This document shows positions 1 to 6,506 of a stretch of DNA of 10,660 bases, one piece after another. This stretch comes from Comamonadaceae bacterium (GTDB lineage Bacteria > Pseudomonadota > Gammaproteobacteria > Burkholderiales > Burkholderiaceae_C): NCBI GenBank assembly GCA_947458345.1, contig CANHBU010000029.1, positions 1-10,660 on the forward strand, in the 5' to 3' direction. Within the stretch, counting starts at the first letter, position 1, and every line of letters starts with the position of its first letter. The notes below the pieces were generated by a model. That model was not told the DNA's origin, ran no database searches, and saw only the letters and a program-made list of their open reading frames with translations. The position numbers were made by a program, and so were the translations under genes.

Positions 1-377
1 AGCGCCGGGTCGATCCCCCTGACCAGAGCGCCCTTCATGTCCTCGCCGCGCCCGAGCAAGGCCTGGGAGGCGACAAAAGGCGCCGCCCCAAGGACCTCAG
101 GGTGACGGCGCAACTGGGCCAACGTGGCGGGCAGATCGGCGATCGCGCCGCCACCGGCGCCGTAAACCTCGATGTGCGAAATCACGCCCAGCATGCGATC
201 GCGCACCTCTTTTTGAAACCCGTTCATCACGCTCAGCACAATGATGAGCGCCGCCACGCCCAGGGCAATGCCCAGCATGGAGACGGCCGAGATGAAGGAG
301 ATAAATCCGTTGCGGCCAGACGCACGACCGGCGCGGGTGTAGCGCCAGCCCAGGGACAGCTCGTAAGGAAGGGACAT
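1..377 (-). CDS. LolC/LolE-family lipoprotein-releasing permease, N-terminal part (cut by window edge)
   Basis: The inner-membrane permease subunit of the Lol ABC exporter extracts mature lipoproteins from the inner membrane and passes them to LolA. About 125 residues are visible on the minus strand from an ATG at 377; the C-terminal part lies beyond base 1. The N-terminus MSLPYELSLGWRYTRAGR is typical of LolC/E. Residues about 24-51 form the first membrane segment, with the family-like stretch SMLGIALGVAALIIVLSVMN, and are followed by GFQKEVRDRMLG, which opens the large periplasmic domain (from about 66, with ISHIEVYG). Whether it is LolC, LolE or a single fused-role permease cannot be decided from this fragment. 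It is divergent from the gene at 451. There is no Shine-Dalgarno sequence upstream; CACAAT lies six bases before the ATG. Family assignment is strong; the subunit name is left open. Confidence 0.93.
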   Translation of the reverse strand, partial: MSLPYELSLGWRYTRAGRASGRNGFISFISAVSMLGIALGVAALIIVLSVMNGFQKEVRDRMLGVISHIEVYGAGGGAIADLPATLAQLRRHPEVLGAAPFVASQALLGRGEDMKGALVRGIDPA

Positions 378-383
378 GCCCAG

Positions 384-389
384 ATTGTG
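384..389 (-). promoter_or_regulatory. -10-like hexamer directly before the Lol permease start
   Basis: Read on the minus strand, CACAAT is followed by six bases (CTGGGC) and then the ATG at 377. With a normal -10 to start-point distance, transcription would begin at or next to the start codon, giving a leaderless mRNA. I see no convincing -35 box 16-18 bp upstream. The call rests mainly on the same arrangement recurring before four other genes in the window. Confidence 0.45.
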
Positions 390-438
390 GCATCGCCGGG
401 CGCGCCGCACGCGGCCCAGGGCCGCCGGGCGAATTCGT

Positions 439-444
439 GACAAT
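439..444 (+). promoter_or_regulatory. -10-like hexamer directly before the RpfE-like gene
   Basis: GACAAT is followed by CGCGCC and the ATG at 451. The spacing is six bases and there is no purine-rich ribosome binding site. The 73-bp gap 378-450 thus appears to hold two divergent promoters, each placed for a leaderless or nearly leaderless transcript. No good -35 box is visible. Confidence 0.45.
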
Positions 445-450
445 CGCGCC

Positions 451-1440
451 ATGTCCAGCGTTTTTTCGCAACCGTTTGTCCCCGGCCTGGCGCGCGCCGA
501 AGAGGCCGATCACCTGATCGTGCCCTGGGCAGCCTGCGACAGCCCACAGTGGTGGCCGGCGCTGCTGAGCGTAGCGCCGCAGCACAGCGCGAACCTGCGC
601 GCGCTCTTGCAGGGGCTGCGCATCGGCGAGCTTGACCGGGCACCGGCCAGCAGCCTGAGTCCACCGCACGAAAGGGCCCTGGCGCGCGCCCTGGGCTGGC
701 CCGAGCTGCCCGACGGCCAGCTGCCCTGGGCAGCGCTGGGCCAGGGCCGTGCTGGCCAGGCCTGTGGCTGGGTAAGCCTGTGCCACTGGGCCATGGGGCG
801 CGAGCAGGCCCCCTTGAGCGATCCCCAGCACTTGCAGATCAGGCCGCAAGAGTCCGAGGCCTTGCTTGAGGCCATGCGGCCTTTTTTTGAGTCCGAGGGC
901 ATCGAGCTGACGGCCCTCACGGCCGACCGGTGGCTCGCGTGCGGCCCGGCCCTGGAGCTGCCCTGCGCCGCGCTCGAGCGCGTGATCGGCCGCGATGTGG
1001 ATCACTGGCTGCCGGCCGGCCCGCAAGGGCGGCTGCTGCGGCGGCTGCAAAATGAGATGCAGATGCTGCTCTACACCCATCCGGTCAACGAGGCGCGATC
1101 GGCGCGCGGCGAAGCGGCCATCAATTCCCTGTGGTTCAGCGGCACGGGCCGCCTGCCGCCACCCGCCGGCGCCGCAGCGGCCGTGCACATGCCCCAGACG
1201 CTGACCCAAGCGGCCCTGGCCAACGACTGGGACGCTTACGCGCAGGGCTGGGGCCAGCTCGACCGCCTGGCCTTCAAGCCGCTGCTCGAGCGCCAGCGCA
1301 GTGGGCGCCCTGTCACACTGACCTTGTGCGGCGAGGAAGCTGCCTTGAGCCTGCACAGTGCCCAGCCCACGCTTTGGCAGCGCCTCAAAGCCAGGCTGGC
1401 AGCCCCGCGCTGGCCCGATTTGCTTAAGGATCAACTATGA
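451..1440 (+). CDS. RpfE-like / COG4255-type conserved cytosolic protein
   Basis: A 329-residue protein of unknown biochemical role. I recognise the family from its neighbourhood and motifs: homologues next to recJ are variously labelled RpfE-type regulator or phosphoglycerate-mutase-like protein, and neither label tells the function. Visible conserved-looking blocks are CGWVSLCHWAMG at about 105-116, then DPQHLQIRPQESEALL to about 139, and RRLQNEMQMLLYTHPVNEAR at 197-216 followed by INSLWFSGTG at 224-233. There is no signal peptide or membrane segment, so it is probably cytosolic. The frame is open upstream to an ATG at 376, but that start would overlap the divergent Lol permease; the ATG at 451, six bases after GACAAT, is preferred. 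The stop overlaps the recJ start (ATGA), so the two are probably co-translated. Function is not assigned; family confidence is moderate. Confidence 0.75.
   Translation: MSSVFSQPFVPGLARAEEADHLIVPWAACDSPQWWPALLSVAPQHSANLRALLQGLRIGELDRAPASSLSPPHERALARALGWPELPDGQLPWAALGQGRAGQACGWVSLCHWAMGREQAPLSDPQHLQIRPQESEALLEAMRPFFESEGIELTALTADRWLACGPALELPCAALERVIGRDVDHWLPAGPQGRLLRRLQNEMQMLLYTHPVNEARSARGEAAINSLWFSGTGRLPPPAGAAAAVHMPQTLTQAALANDWDAYAQGWGQLDRLAFKPLLERQRSGRPVTLTLCGEEAALSLHSAQPTLWQRLKARLAAPRWPDLLKDQL
1426..1430 (+). promoter_or_regulatory. Shine-Dalgarno sequence of recJ
   Basis: AAGGA lies six bases before the recJ ATG at 1437, inside the last codons of the upstream gene. It fixes the recJ start. 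It also contrasts with the first genes of the transcription units, which lack such a site. Confidence 0.7.
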
Positions 1441-3170
1441 AGCTTTCGGTGCGGCAGGCGCCGGTACGCAGCGTCTGGACTTTGCAGCAAGCCGGGGTCC
1501 ATCCCCTGCTGGCGCAGCTGTATGCGGCCCGCGGTGTGCACAGCACCGACGAGCTCGACGACCAGCTCAGCCGCCTGATCGAGCCCTCGCAGATGCTCGG
1601 CTGCGCCCAGGCTGCAGGCCTGCTGGCCGATGCGATGCACGAGCGCCGGCACATCTGCATCGTTGCCGACTACGACTGCGACGGCGCCACCGCCTGCGCG
1701 GTGGCAGTGCGCGGGCTGCGCCTGCTCGGCCAGGCCCTGGGCTTTGACCGGGTGAGCTATCTGGTGCCCGACCGGGTGGTCGACGGCTATGGCTTGACCG
1801 GCGCCATCGCCCAGCGGGTCAAAGCCAAAGGGGCCGACGTGCTGGTGACGGTGGACAACGGCATCGCCAGCTTCGAGGGGGTGGCGCGCGCCCGTGAGCT
1901 CGGTCTGCAGGTTCTGGTGACCGATCACCACCTGCCCGCACATAGGGAGGGGCGCATTGCGCTGCCGCCGGCCGATGTGATCGTCAACCCCAATCAGCCC
2001 GGCTGCGCCTTTGCCAGCAAAGCGATCGCGGGCGTCGGCGTGATGTTTTATGTGCTGCTGGCCCTGCGGGCCCAGCTTCGCGATCGCGGCCTGTATGCGC
2101 AAGCGCCGCAACCCAAGCTCGATGCGCTGCTGCCGCTGGTGGCGCTGGGCACAGTGGCCGATGTGGTGCGGCTCGATGCGAACAACCGCCGGCTGGTGGC
2201 CCAGGGGCTCAAGCGCATCCGCGCCGGACATATGCCGGCGGGCCTGGCGGCGCTGTTCGAGGTGGCCAAACGCAAGCCCGCGCAGGCCAGCAGCATGGAC
2301 TTTGGCTTCGCGCTGGGCCCGCGCATCAATGCCGCCGGCCGTCTGTCGGACATGACCTTGGGCATCGAATGCCTGCTCACCGACGAGCCCACAAGGGCGC
2401 TGGAGCTGGCCCAGCAGCTCGATCAGATCAACCGCGAGCGCCGCGACATCGAAGGCCATATGCGCGAGCAGGCGATGGCCATCGCCGATGCCAGGGCCAA
2501 CGCGGACGCACCCGCGCCGGCAGTGGTCGTCTTCGAGCCCGACTTTCACGAGGGCGTGGTGGGCATCGTGGCCTCGCGCATCAAGGACAAGATGCACCGC
2601 CCGACCTTTGTGTTTGCGGCCAGCGGCGCCGAGGGCAAGGCCGACGAGCTCAAGGGCTCGGGCCGCTCGATCCCCGGCTTTCACCTGCGCGATGCGCTCG
2701 ATCTGGTGGCCAAGCGCCATCCCGGCGTGCTGCTGCGCTTTGGTGGCCATGCCATGGCGGCCGGCTGCACCGTGCCCAGGGATCAGCTCGAGACCTTCGA
2801 GCAGGCCCTGCAACAAGTGGCGCGCGAATGGCTGGACGCTGCGACGCTGACGCGTCAGCTCGAAACCGACGGCCCGCTCGCAGCGCAGTACCGGCGCCCC
2901 GATGTGGTCGATACGCTCGAGCAGCAAGTCTGGGGCCAGGGTTTTGCTGCGCCCACGTTTTGCGAGGAGTTGCAGGTGATCTCGCAGCGCCTGGTGGGCC
3001 AGGGCCATCTGCAGCTCAAGCTGCAGCACCAGGGGCAGGCGGTCGATGGCATCTGGTTCGGCCGAACACAGCCGCTGAGCAGCCCGGCGCGACTGGCCTT
3101 TCGGCTCGATGCCGATGAGTGGCAGGGCCAGCGTCGGGTGCGCTTTGTCATCGAGGCTGCCGAAGGCTGA
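1437..3170 (+). CDS. recJ: Single-stranded-DNA-specific 5'-3' exonuclease RecJ
   Basis: RecJ degrades single-stranded DNA from 5' ends in RecF-pathway recombination, mismatch repair and fork processing, using divalent metal ions. The 577-residue length fits the family. The DHH domain shows ADYDCDG at 77-83 (motif I), TVDNG at 138-142, TDHH at 162-165 (motif III) and ALGTVADVV at 236-244. GPRINAAGRL at 294-303 is a strong RecJ signature. The DHHA1 domain follows with HEGVVGIVASRIKD at 371-384, GSGRSIPGFHLRDAL at 407-421 and the nucleic-acid-binding RFGGHAMAAGC at 434-444. Residues from about 475 match the C-terminal OB-fold, including VISQRLVGQGHLQLKL near 514-529. All expected metal-ligand aspartates and histidines appear present. 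The ATG overlaps the upstream stop by four bases and has an AAGGA ribosome site. I see nothing that suggests inactivation. Confidence 0.98.
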   Translation: MKLSVRQAPVRSVWTLQQAGVHPLLAQLYAARGVHSTDELDDQLSRLIEPSQMLGCAQAAGLLADAMHERRHICIVADYDCDGATACAVAVRGLRLLGQALGFDRVSYLVPDRVVDGYGLTGAIAQRVKAKGADVLVTVDNGIASFEGVARARELGLQVLVTDHHLPAHREGRIALPPADVIVNPNQPGCAFASKAIAGVGVMFYVLLALRAQLRDRGLYAQAPQPKLDALLPLVALGTVADVVRLDANNRRLVAQGLKRIRAGHMPAGLAALFEVAKRKPAQASSMDFGFALGPRINAAGRLSDMTLGIECLLTDEPTRALELAQQLDQINRERRDIEGHMREQAMAIADARANADAPAPAVVVFEPDFHEGVVGIVASRIKDKMHRPTFVFAASGAEGKADELKGSGRSIPGFHLRDALDLVAKRHPGVLLRFGGHAMAAGCTVPRDQLETFEQALQQVAREWLDAATLTRQLETDGPLAAQYRRPDVVDTLEQQVWGQGFAAPTFCEELQVISQRLVGQGHLQLKLQHQGQAVDGIWFGRTQPLSSPARLAFRLDADEWQGQRRVRFVIEAAEG

Positions 3171-3202
3171 GTCGGCGCGGGCAAGCTCGGCCGCGGCCCG
3201 AA

Positions 3203-3301
3203 GTGAGCTCGAAGTGAGCTCGATGCGGGTCAAATTGGGCTCGAACGGGCACAAAGTGGGCACAAAGTGGGCTGGAAGTGGGTTCGCAAGGGGTTCAGGC
3301 G
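3203..3301. repeat. Degenerate 11-bp tandem repeat between recJ and the PHP gene
   Basis: About nine units with a period near 11 bp fill most of this gap. The clearest are GTGAGCTCGAA and GTGAGCTCGAT at 3203-3224, an exact pair GGGCACAAAGT at 3247-3268, GGGCTGGAAGT at 3269-3279, GGGTTCGCAAG at 3280-3290 and GGGTTCAGGCG at 3291-3301. Two units in the middle (3225-3246) are 12 and 10 bp. The loose consensus is GGGCTCGAAGT. No terminator-like hairpin with a T tract is seen in 3171-3347. Confidence 0.7.
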
Positions 3302-3335
3302 CAGGTGCAAGGCCCCTTTGCAGCGTCGAGCGACT

Positions 3336-3341
3336 TAAAAT
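3336..3341 (+). promoter_or_regulatory. -10-like hexamer directly before the PHP phosphoesterase gene
   Basis: TAAAAT is followed by CGCGCC and the GTG at 3348. The six-base spacer is identical to the one before the gene at 451. No Shine-Dalgarno sequence is present. The nearest TTG-containing -35 candidate (TTGCAG, 3318-3323) is only 12 bp away, too close for a standard sigma-70 promoter. Confidence 0.5.
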
Positions 3342-3347
3342 CGCGCC

Positions 3348-4208
3348 GTGAACGCCCGCAACATTCTTAACGCCGACCTGCATTGCCACTCTGTGGTCTC
3401 CGATGGCACCCTGACGCCAGAGTTGCTGGCCGAGCGCGCCCGCAAGGGCGGCGTTGAGTTGTGGGCCCTGACCGACCACGACGAAGTCGGTGGCCAGCGG
3501 CGGGCGGCGGCGGCCGCGCGCGAGCACGGCATGGGCTATTTGACAGGCACCGAGATCTCGGTCACTTTTGCCGGCGAGACGGTGCACATCGTGGGCTTGG
3601 GCTTCGACCCCGATGATGCGGCCCTCAGCCAGGGCCTGCGAGACACCCGGGGCGGACGGGCGCAGAGGGCGCAGGAAATGGCCCAGGGCCTGGCGCAAGT
3701 GGGCATTTCAGGGGCTTACGAGGGCGCGCTGCAGTTTGTCGGCAACCCCGACCTGATCTCGCGCACGCACTTTGCCCGTTTCCTGGTCGAGACCGGGGTG
3801 TGCAAGGACACCAACGAGGTGTTTCGCAAATACCTCACCGAAGGCAAGCCCGGCTTTGTGCCCCACCGCTGGGCCAGCCTGAAAAACGCAATCACCTGGA
3901 TCACCGCGGCCGGCGGCGTGGCGGTCATCGCGCATCCGGCGCGCTACAAATTCACCCCCAACGAAGAGTACGCGCTGTTTACCGAATTCAAGGCCCATGG
4001 CGGGCGGGCGGTCGAGGTGATCACCGGCAGCCACAGCGCGCAAGAGGCCATCAAATACGCGCAGATGGCGCAGGAGTTTTCGCTGGCCGCCTCTCGCGGC
4101 AGCGACTTCCACAGCCCCGACGAAAGCCATACCGACCTGGGCACTCTGCCCTATCTGCCCGGCGAACTGACCCCGGTCTGGGAGTTGCTGCAAGAGCGCA
4201 TCCAGTGA
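3348..4208 (+). CDS. rnm: PHP-domain phosphoesterase, RNase AM / YciV type (3',5'-nucleoside bisphosphate phosphatase)
   Basis: Relatives either trim the 5' ends of rRNA and other RNAs (E. coli RNase AM, formerly YciV/TrpH) or dephosphorylate 3',5'-nucleoside bisphosphates such as pAp. The 286-residue length fits. The PHP metal-site motifs are visible in order: DLHCHS at 10-15, SDGTL at 18-22, LTDHD at 41-45, GTEIS at 67-71, TVHIVGLG at 78-85, RTHFAR at 139-144, AHPAR at 195-199 and RGSDFHSP at 250-257. These supply the His, Asp and Glu ligands expected for a trinuclear metal centre. The start is GTG at 3348; no ATG upstream of the first motif fits, and TAAAAT sits six bases before it. The stop overlaps the GTG of the next gene (GTGA). 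Linkage to a yciO gene 0.9 kb downstream mirrors the rnm-yciO pair of E. coli. The family is sure; RNA versus bisphosphate substrate is open. Confidence 0.9.
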   Translation: MNARNILNADLHCHSVVSDGTLTPELLAERARKGGVELWALTDHDEVGGQRRAAAAAREHGMGYLTGTEISVTFAGETVHIVGLGFDPDDAALSQGLRDTRGGRAQRAQEMAQGLAQVGISGAYEGALQFVGNPDLISRTHFARFLVETGVCKDTNEVFRKYLTEGKPGFVPHRWASLKNAITWITAAGGVAVIAHPARYKFTPNEEYALFTEFKAHGGRAVEVITGSHSAQEAIKYAQMAQEFSLAASRGSDFHSPDESHTDLGTLPYLPGELTPVWELLQERIQ

Positions 4209-5113
4209 GCCCGGCCCCGCAGTCGGCGCTGGGCGGCATCGCTCTGACTTTGGGTGCGGTGGCGCTGTTTGCCTCGCTCGATACCGCCACCAAGCTCGTG
4301 CTGACCACCGTGCCCATGATGATGGCTCTGTGGTTTCGCTACTTCGTCCAGGCCGTGGCCACCACCGTGATCTTGCTGCCGCGGCGCGGCTGGCGCATCG
4401 GCTACACCGGCCGGCCCGGTCTGCACCTGCTGCGCGGCTTGCTGCTGGTGGGCAGCAGCCTGGCCGCCTTCACCGCTTTGCAGCACATCCCGGTGGCCGA
4501 GTTCACGGCCATTGTGGCGCTCTCACCCCTGGTCGTGACCGTGCTGGCGGCACTGATTTTTCGCGAGCGCGTCAGCCTGCTGCGCTGGCTGCTGGTGCTC
4601 GGCGGCTTTGCCGGCGCCCTGATCATCATCCGGCCAGGGGCCGAGTCCTTTAGCGCCATGATGCTGCTGCCGCTGCTGGTGCTGGCGGCCAACTCTTCGT
4701 TTCAGCTGCTGACCAGCCACATGGTGCGCACCGAAGACCCGATGACCATGCATCTGTACACCGGCTGGATCGGCGCACTGATCAGCGCGCTGGCGCTGCC
4801 CTGGGCCTGGGCGCAGCTGAGCGGGCTCGAGTGGGCGCGCATGATGGTGATGGGCTTGTCGGCGGCGATCGGTCACTTCCTGCTCATCCTGGCTTACAGC
4901 CGCACACCGGTGGCGGTGATGGCGCCTTATCTGTACGCGCAGATCGCCTTTGCAGTCATTGGCGGCTGGCTGGTGTTTTCCCACACGCCCGACGGCTGGG
5001 CGCTGACGGGCATGTGCGTCATTGGCACCTGCGGCGCCACCGGCGCATGGCTGATCCTGCGTCAAAGCCGCAGCGACCGCGCCGCCCAAGTCTTGGCACA
5101 GGACGCGCGCTAG
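4205..5113 (+). CDS. EamA-family (DMT superfamily) inner-membrane transporter
   Basis: A 302-residue hydrophobic protein with about ten predicted membrane segments in two similar halves, as in the drug/metabolite transporter superfamily. The first EamA half runs roughly 8-143 and includes SLDTATKLVL at 24-33, LALQ-type text FTALQHIPVAEFTAIVALSP at about 89-108 and the ending GFAGALIIIRPG at 134-145. The second half runs about 150-286, with ILAYSRTPVAVMAPYLYAQI at 228-247 and GTCGATGAWLILR at 274-286. The substrate cannot be read from sequence; relatives export or import metabolites and amino acids. The GTG at 4205 is chosen because it overlaps the PHP stop by four bases and gives a normal N-terminus; the frame is open further upstream inside the PHP gene, but that text is arginine-rich and not transporter-like. 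Probably co-transcribed and translationally coupled with the PHP gene. Confidence 0.9.
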   Translation: MSPAPQSALGGIALTLGAVALFASLDTATKLVLTTVPMMMALWFRYFVQAVATTVILLPRRGWRIGYTGRPGLHLLRGLLLVGSSLAAFTALQHIPVAEFTAIVALSPLVVTVLAALIFRERVSLLRWLLVLGGFAGALIIIRPGAESFSAMMLLPLLVLAANSSFQLLTSHMVRTEDPMTMHLYTGWIGALISALALPWAWAQLSGLEWARMMVMGLSAAIGHFLLILAYSRTPVAVMAPYLYAQIAFAVIGGWLVFSHTPDGWALTGMCVIGTCGATGAWLILRQSRSDRAAQVLAQDAR

Positions 5114-5124
5114 GCGGCGCCGCT

Positions 5125-5766
5125 ATGGCCCAGCTCTTTGAGATCCACCCCGACAACCCACAGCTGCGCCTGCTGCGGCGGGCAGCCGAGCTGCTTGCCC
5201 AAGGCGGTGTGCTGGCAGTGCCCACCGATTCGAGCTATGCGCTGGCCTGCCACCTCGATGACAAGGCCGCGGCCGATCGGCTGAGGCGCATACGCGGTGT
5301 CGACGAACGCCATCACCTGACCTTGTTGTGCCGCGACCTGAGCGAGCTGGCCAGCTACGCGCGGGTGGACAACCGTCAGTACCGGCTGCTCAGGGCGGCC
5401 ACGCCCGGGCCTTACACCTTCATCCTGGAGGCCAGCAAGGAAGTGCCCAGACGGCTGAGCCATCCCTCGCGCAAGACCATCGGCTTGCGCCTGCCCGCGC
5501 ACAAAACCCTGCAAGCCTTGCTCGAGCAGCATGGCGCGCCGCTGCTGGCGACCACGCTGATCCTGCCCGGGCAGAGCCAGGCGCTCAACGGCGCGCAGCC
5601 GATCCGTGAGGCGCTCGAGCACGAGGTGGCCGGCGTGATTGACGCCGGGGCCTGCCCACTGGAGCCCACCACGGTGCTCGATCTGGTCCCCATGGGGCGC
5701 GGCGAGCCGCCTGTTCTGGTCAGGCAAGGCCGGGGCGAACTGGCGGCGCTGGGCCTGAGCGGCTAG
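5125..5766 (+). CDS. yciO: YciO-type Sua5/YrdC-domain protein
   Basis: A 213-residue paralogue of TsaC/YrdC, the enzymes that make threonylcarbamoyl-AMP for the tRNA modification t6A. It closely resembles E. coli YciO rather than TsaC: the N-terminus FEIHPDNPQLRLLRRA at 5-20, GGVLAVPTDSSYAL at 27-40, LLCRDLSELASYA at 67-79, TPGPYTFILEASKEVPRRL at 93-111, RKTIGLRLP at 116-124, and PTTVLDL at 181-187. YciO proteins are thought to have weak or different activity from TsaC, so t6A synthesis itself should not be assumed. The ATG at 5125 is 11 bases after the transporter stop, with AGGCGG seven bases upstream as a weak ribosome site. It is the last gene of the apparent PHP-transporter-yciO operon; the next gene has its own promoter-like hexamer. 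Confidence 0.93.
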   Translation: MAQLFEIHPDNPQLRLLRRAAELLAQGGVLAVPTDSSYALACHLDDKAAADRLRRIRGVDERHHLTLLCRDLSELASYARVDNRQYRLLRAATPGPYTFILEASKEVPRRLSHPSRKTIGLRLPAHKTLQALLEQHGAPLLATTLILPGQSQALNGAQPIREALEHEVAGVIDAGACPLEPTTVLDLVPMGRGEPPVLVRQGRGELAALGLSG

Positions 5767-5798
5767 GCAGCCGGTCTGGCCCAGCCATGGCGCTCTGA

Positions 5799-5804
5799 GA
5801 CAAT
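5799..5804 (+). promoter_or_regulatory. -10-like hexamer directly before the site-2 protease gene
   Basis: GACAAT is followed by CGGTCG and the ATG at 5811, again a six-base spacer and no Shine-Dalgarno sequence. It lies in the 44-bp gap after yciO. No clear -35 box is seen. Confidence 0.45.
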
Positions 5805-5810
5805 CGGTCG

Positions 5811-6482
5811 ATGGACTTTGCCGAGCTGATCCAGAAGGTAGCGATCTACGCTTTGCCCGTGGTGTTTGCGATCACGGTGCACGAGGCCGCGCACGGCTAT
5901 GCAGCGCGCCACTTCGGCGATCCGACCGCCTGGCAGATGGGGCGCGTCACGCTCAACCCCATGAAGCACATCGACCCGATCGGCACAGTGCTGATGCCCG
6001 TGCTGCTTTACTTTGCCACCGCGGGCCAATTTCTGTTTGGCTACGCCAAGCCGGTGCCGGTGGACTTCGGCCGCCTGCGCAAGCCCAAGCAACACATGAT
6101 CTGGGTGGCTCTGGCCGGCCCGGGCGTCAATTTTGTGCAGGCCTTTTTATGGGGCGCGGCCTTGGTCTTGCTCGGTGCAGCCGGTGTGAGCGAACCCTTT
6201 TTCATCGAGATGTGCAAAGCCGGCGTGCTGGTCAACCTGGTGATGTTTGCCTTCAATCTGTTTCCGCTGCCGCCTCTCGATGGCGGGCGCATCTTGGTGG
6301 GCCTGCTGCCCTGGCGCCAGGCGCTGCTGCTTTCGCGGGTCGAGCCCTGGGGCTTTTTCATCGTGATGGCCCTGGTGCTGACCGGCATCGTGAGCGCCTG
6401 GTGGATGCGGCCCCTCATGTCCCTGAGCTACGACATGCTGGGCAGCGTGCTGCGTCCCCTGGCCAGCTTGCTCGGCCGCTGA
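5811..6482 (+). CDS. Site-2-type intramembrane zinc protease (peptidase family M50)
   Basis: A 223-residue polytopic inner-membrane metalloprotease. The zinc-binding HEAAH is at 24-28 within the first membrane segment. LNPMKHIDPIGT at 48-59 is the usual stretch after it. ALAGPGVN at 100-107 is the conserved AGPxxN-type loop, and NLFPLPPLDGGRI at 149-161 contains the third zinc ligand (Asp157). There is no PDZ domain, which places it with the short YwhC/Rip-like S2P group rather than RseP. The substrate is unknown; in related genomes this gene commonly lies near trpS and yciO-like genes. The ATG at 5811 starts directly in the family's N-terminus and sits six bases after GACAAT. The trpS gene begins 24 bases after the stop. 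Confidence 0.93.
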   Translation: MDFAELIQKVAIYALPVVFAITVHEAAHGYAARHFGDPTAWQMGRVTLNPMKHIDPIGTVLMPVLLYFATAGQFLFGYAKPVPVDFGRLRKPKQHMIWVALAGPGVNFVQAFLWGAALVLLGAAGVSEPFFIEMCKAGVLVNLVMFAFNLFPLPPLDGGRILVGLLPWRQALLLSRVEPWGFFIVMALVLTGIVSAWWMRPLMSLSYDMLGSVLRPLASLLGR

Positions 6483-6494
6483 ATTTTTCGCTTT

Positions 6495-6500
6495 TACCCT
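6495..6500 (+). promoter_or_regulatory. -10-like hexamer directly before trpS
   Basis: TACCCT, the weakest of the set, is followed by GCTGCC and the ATG at 6507. The spacer is again six bases. The preceding bases are T-rich (TTTTTCGCTTT, 6484-6494), unusual for this GC-rich DNA, and no Shine-Dalgarno sequence is present. The T-rich run could instead be part of a terminator for the upstream gene, but no hairpin precedes it. Confidence 0.35.
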
Positions 6501-6506
6501 GCTGCC

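Noticed and set aside
97..1434. A 445-codon minus-strand open frame across the Lol/RpfE-like boundary
   Set aside because: It overlaps both the Lol permease coding frame and the RpfE-like gene. It has no motif and the composition of a shadow frame.
1431..3698. A 755-codon open frame on the minus strand opposite recJ and the start of the PHP gene
   Set aside because: recJ and the PHP gene show full catalytic motifs on the plus strand. The opposite frame is histidine-, glutamine- and arginine-rich, with no recognisable domain, and is typical antisense openness in GC-rich DNA.
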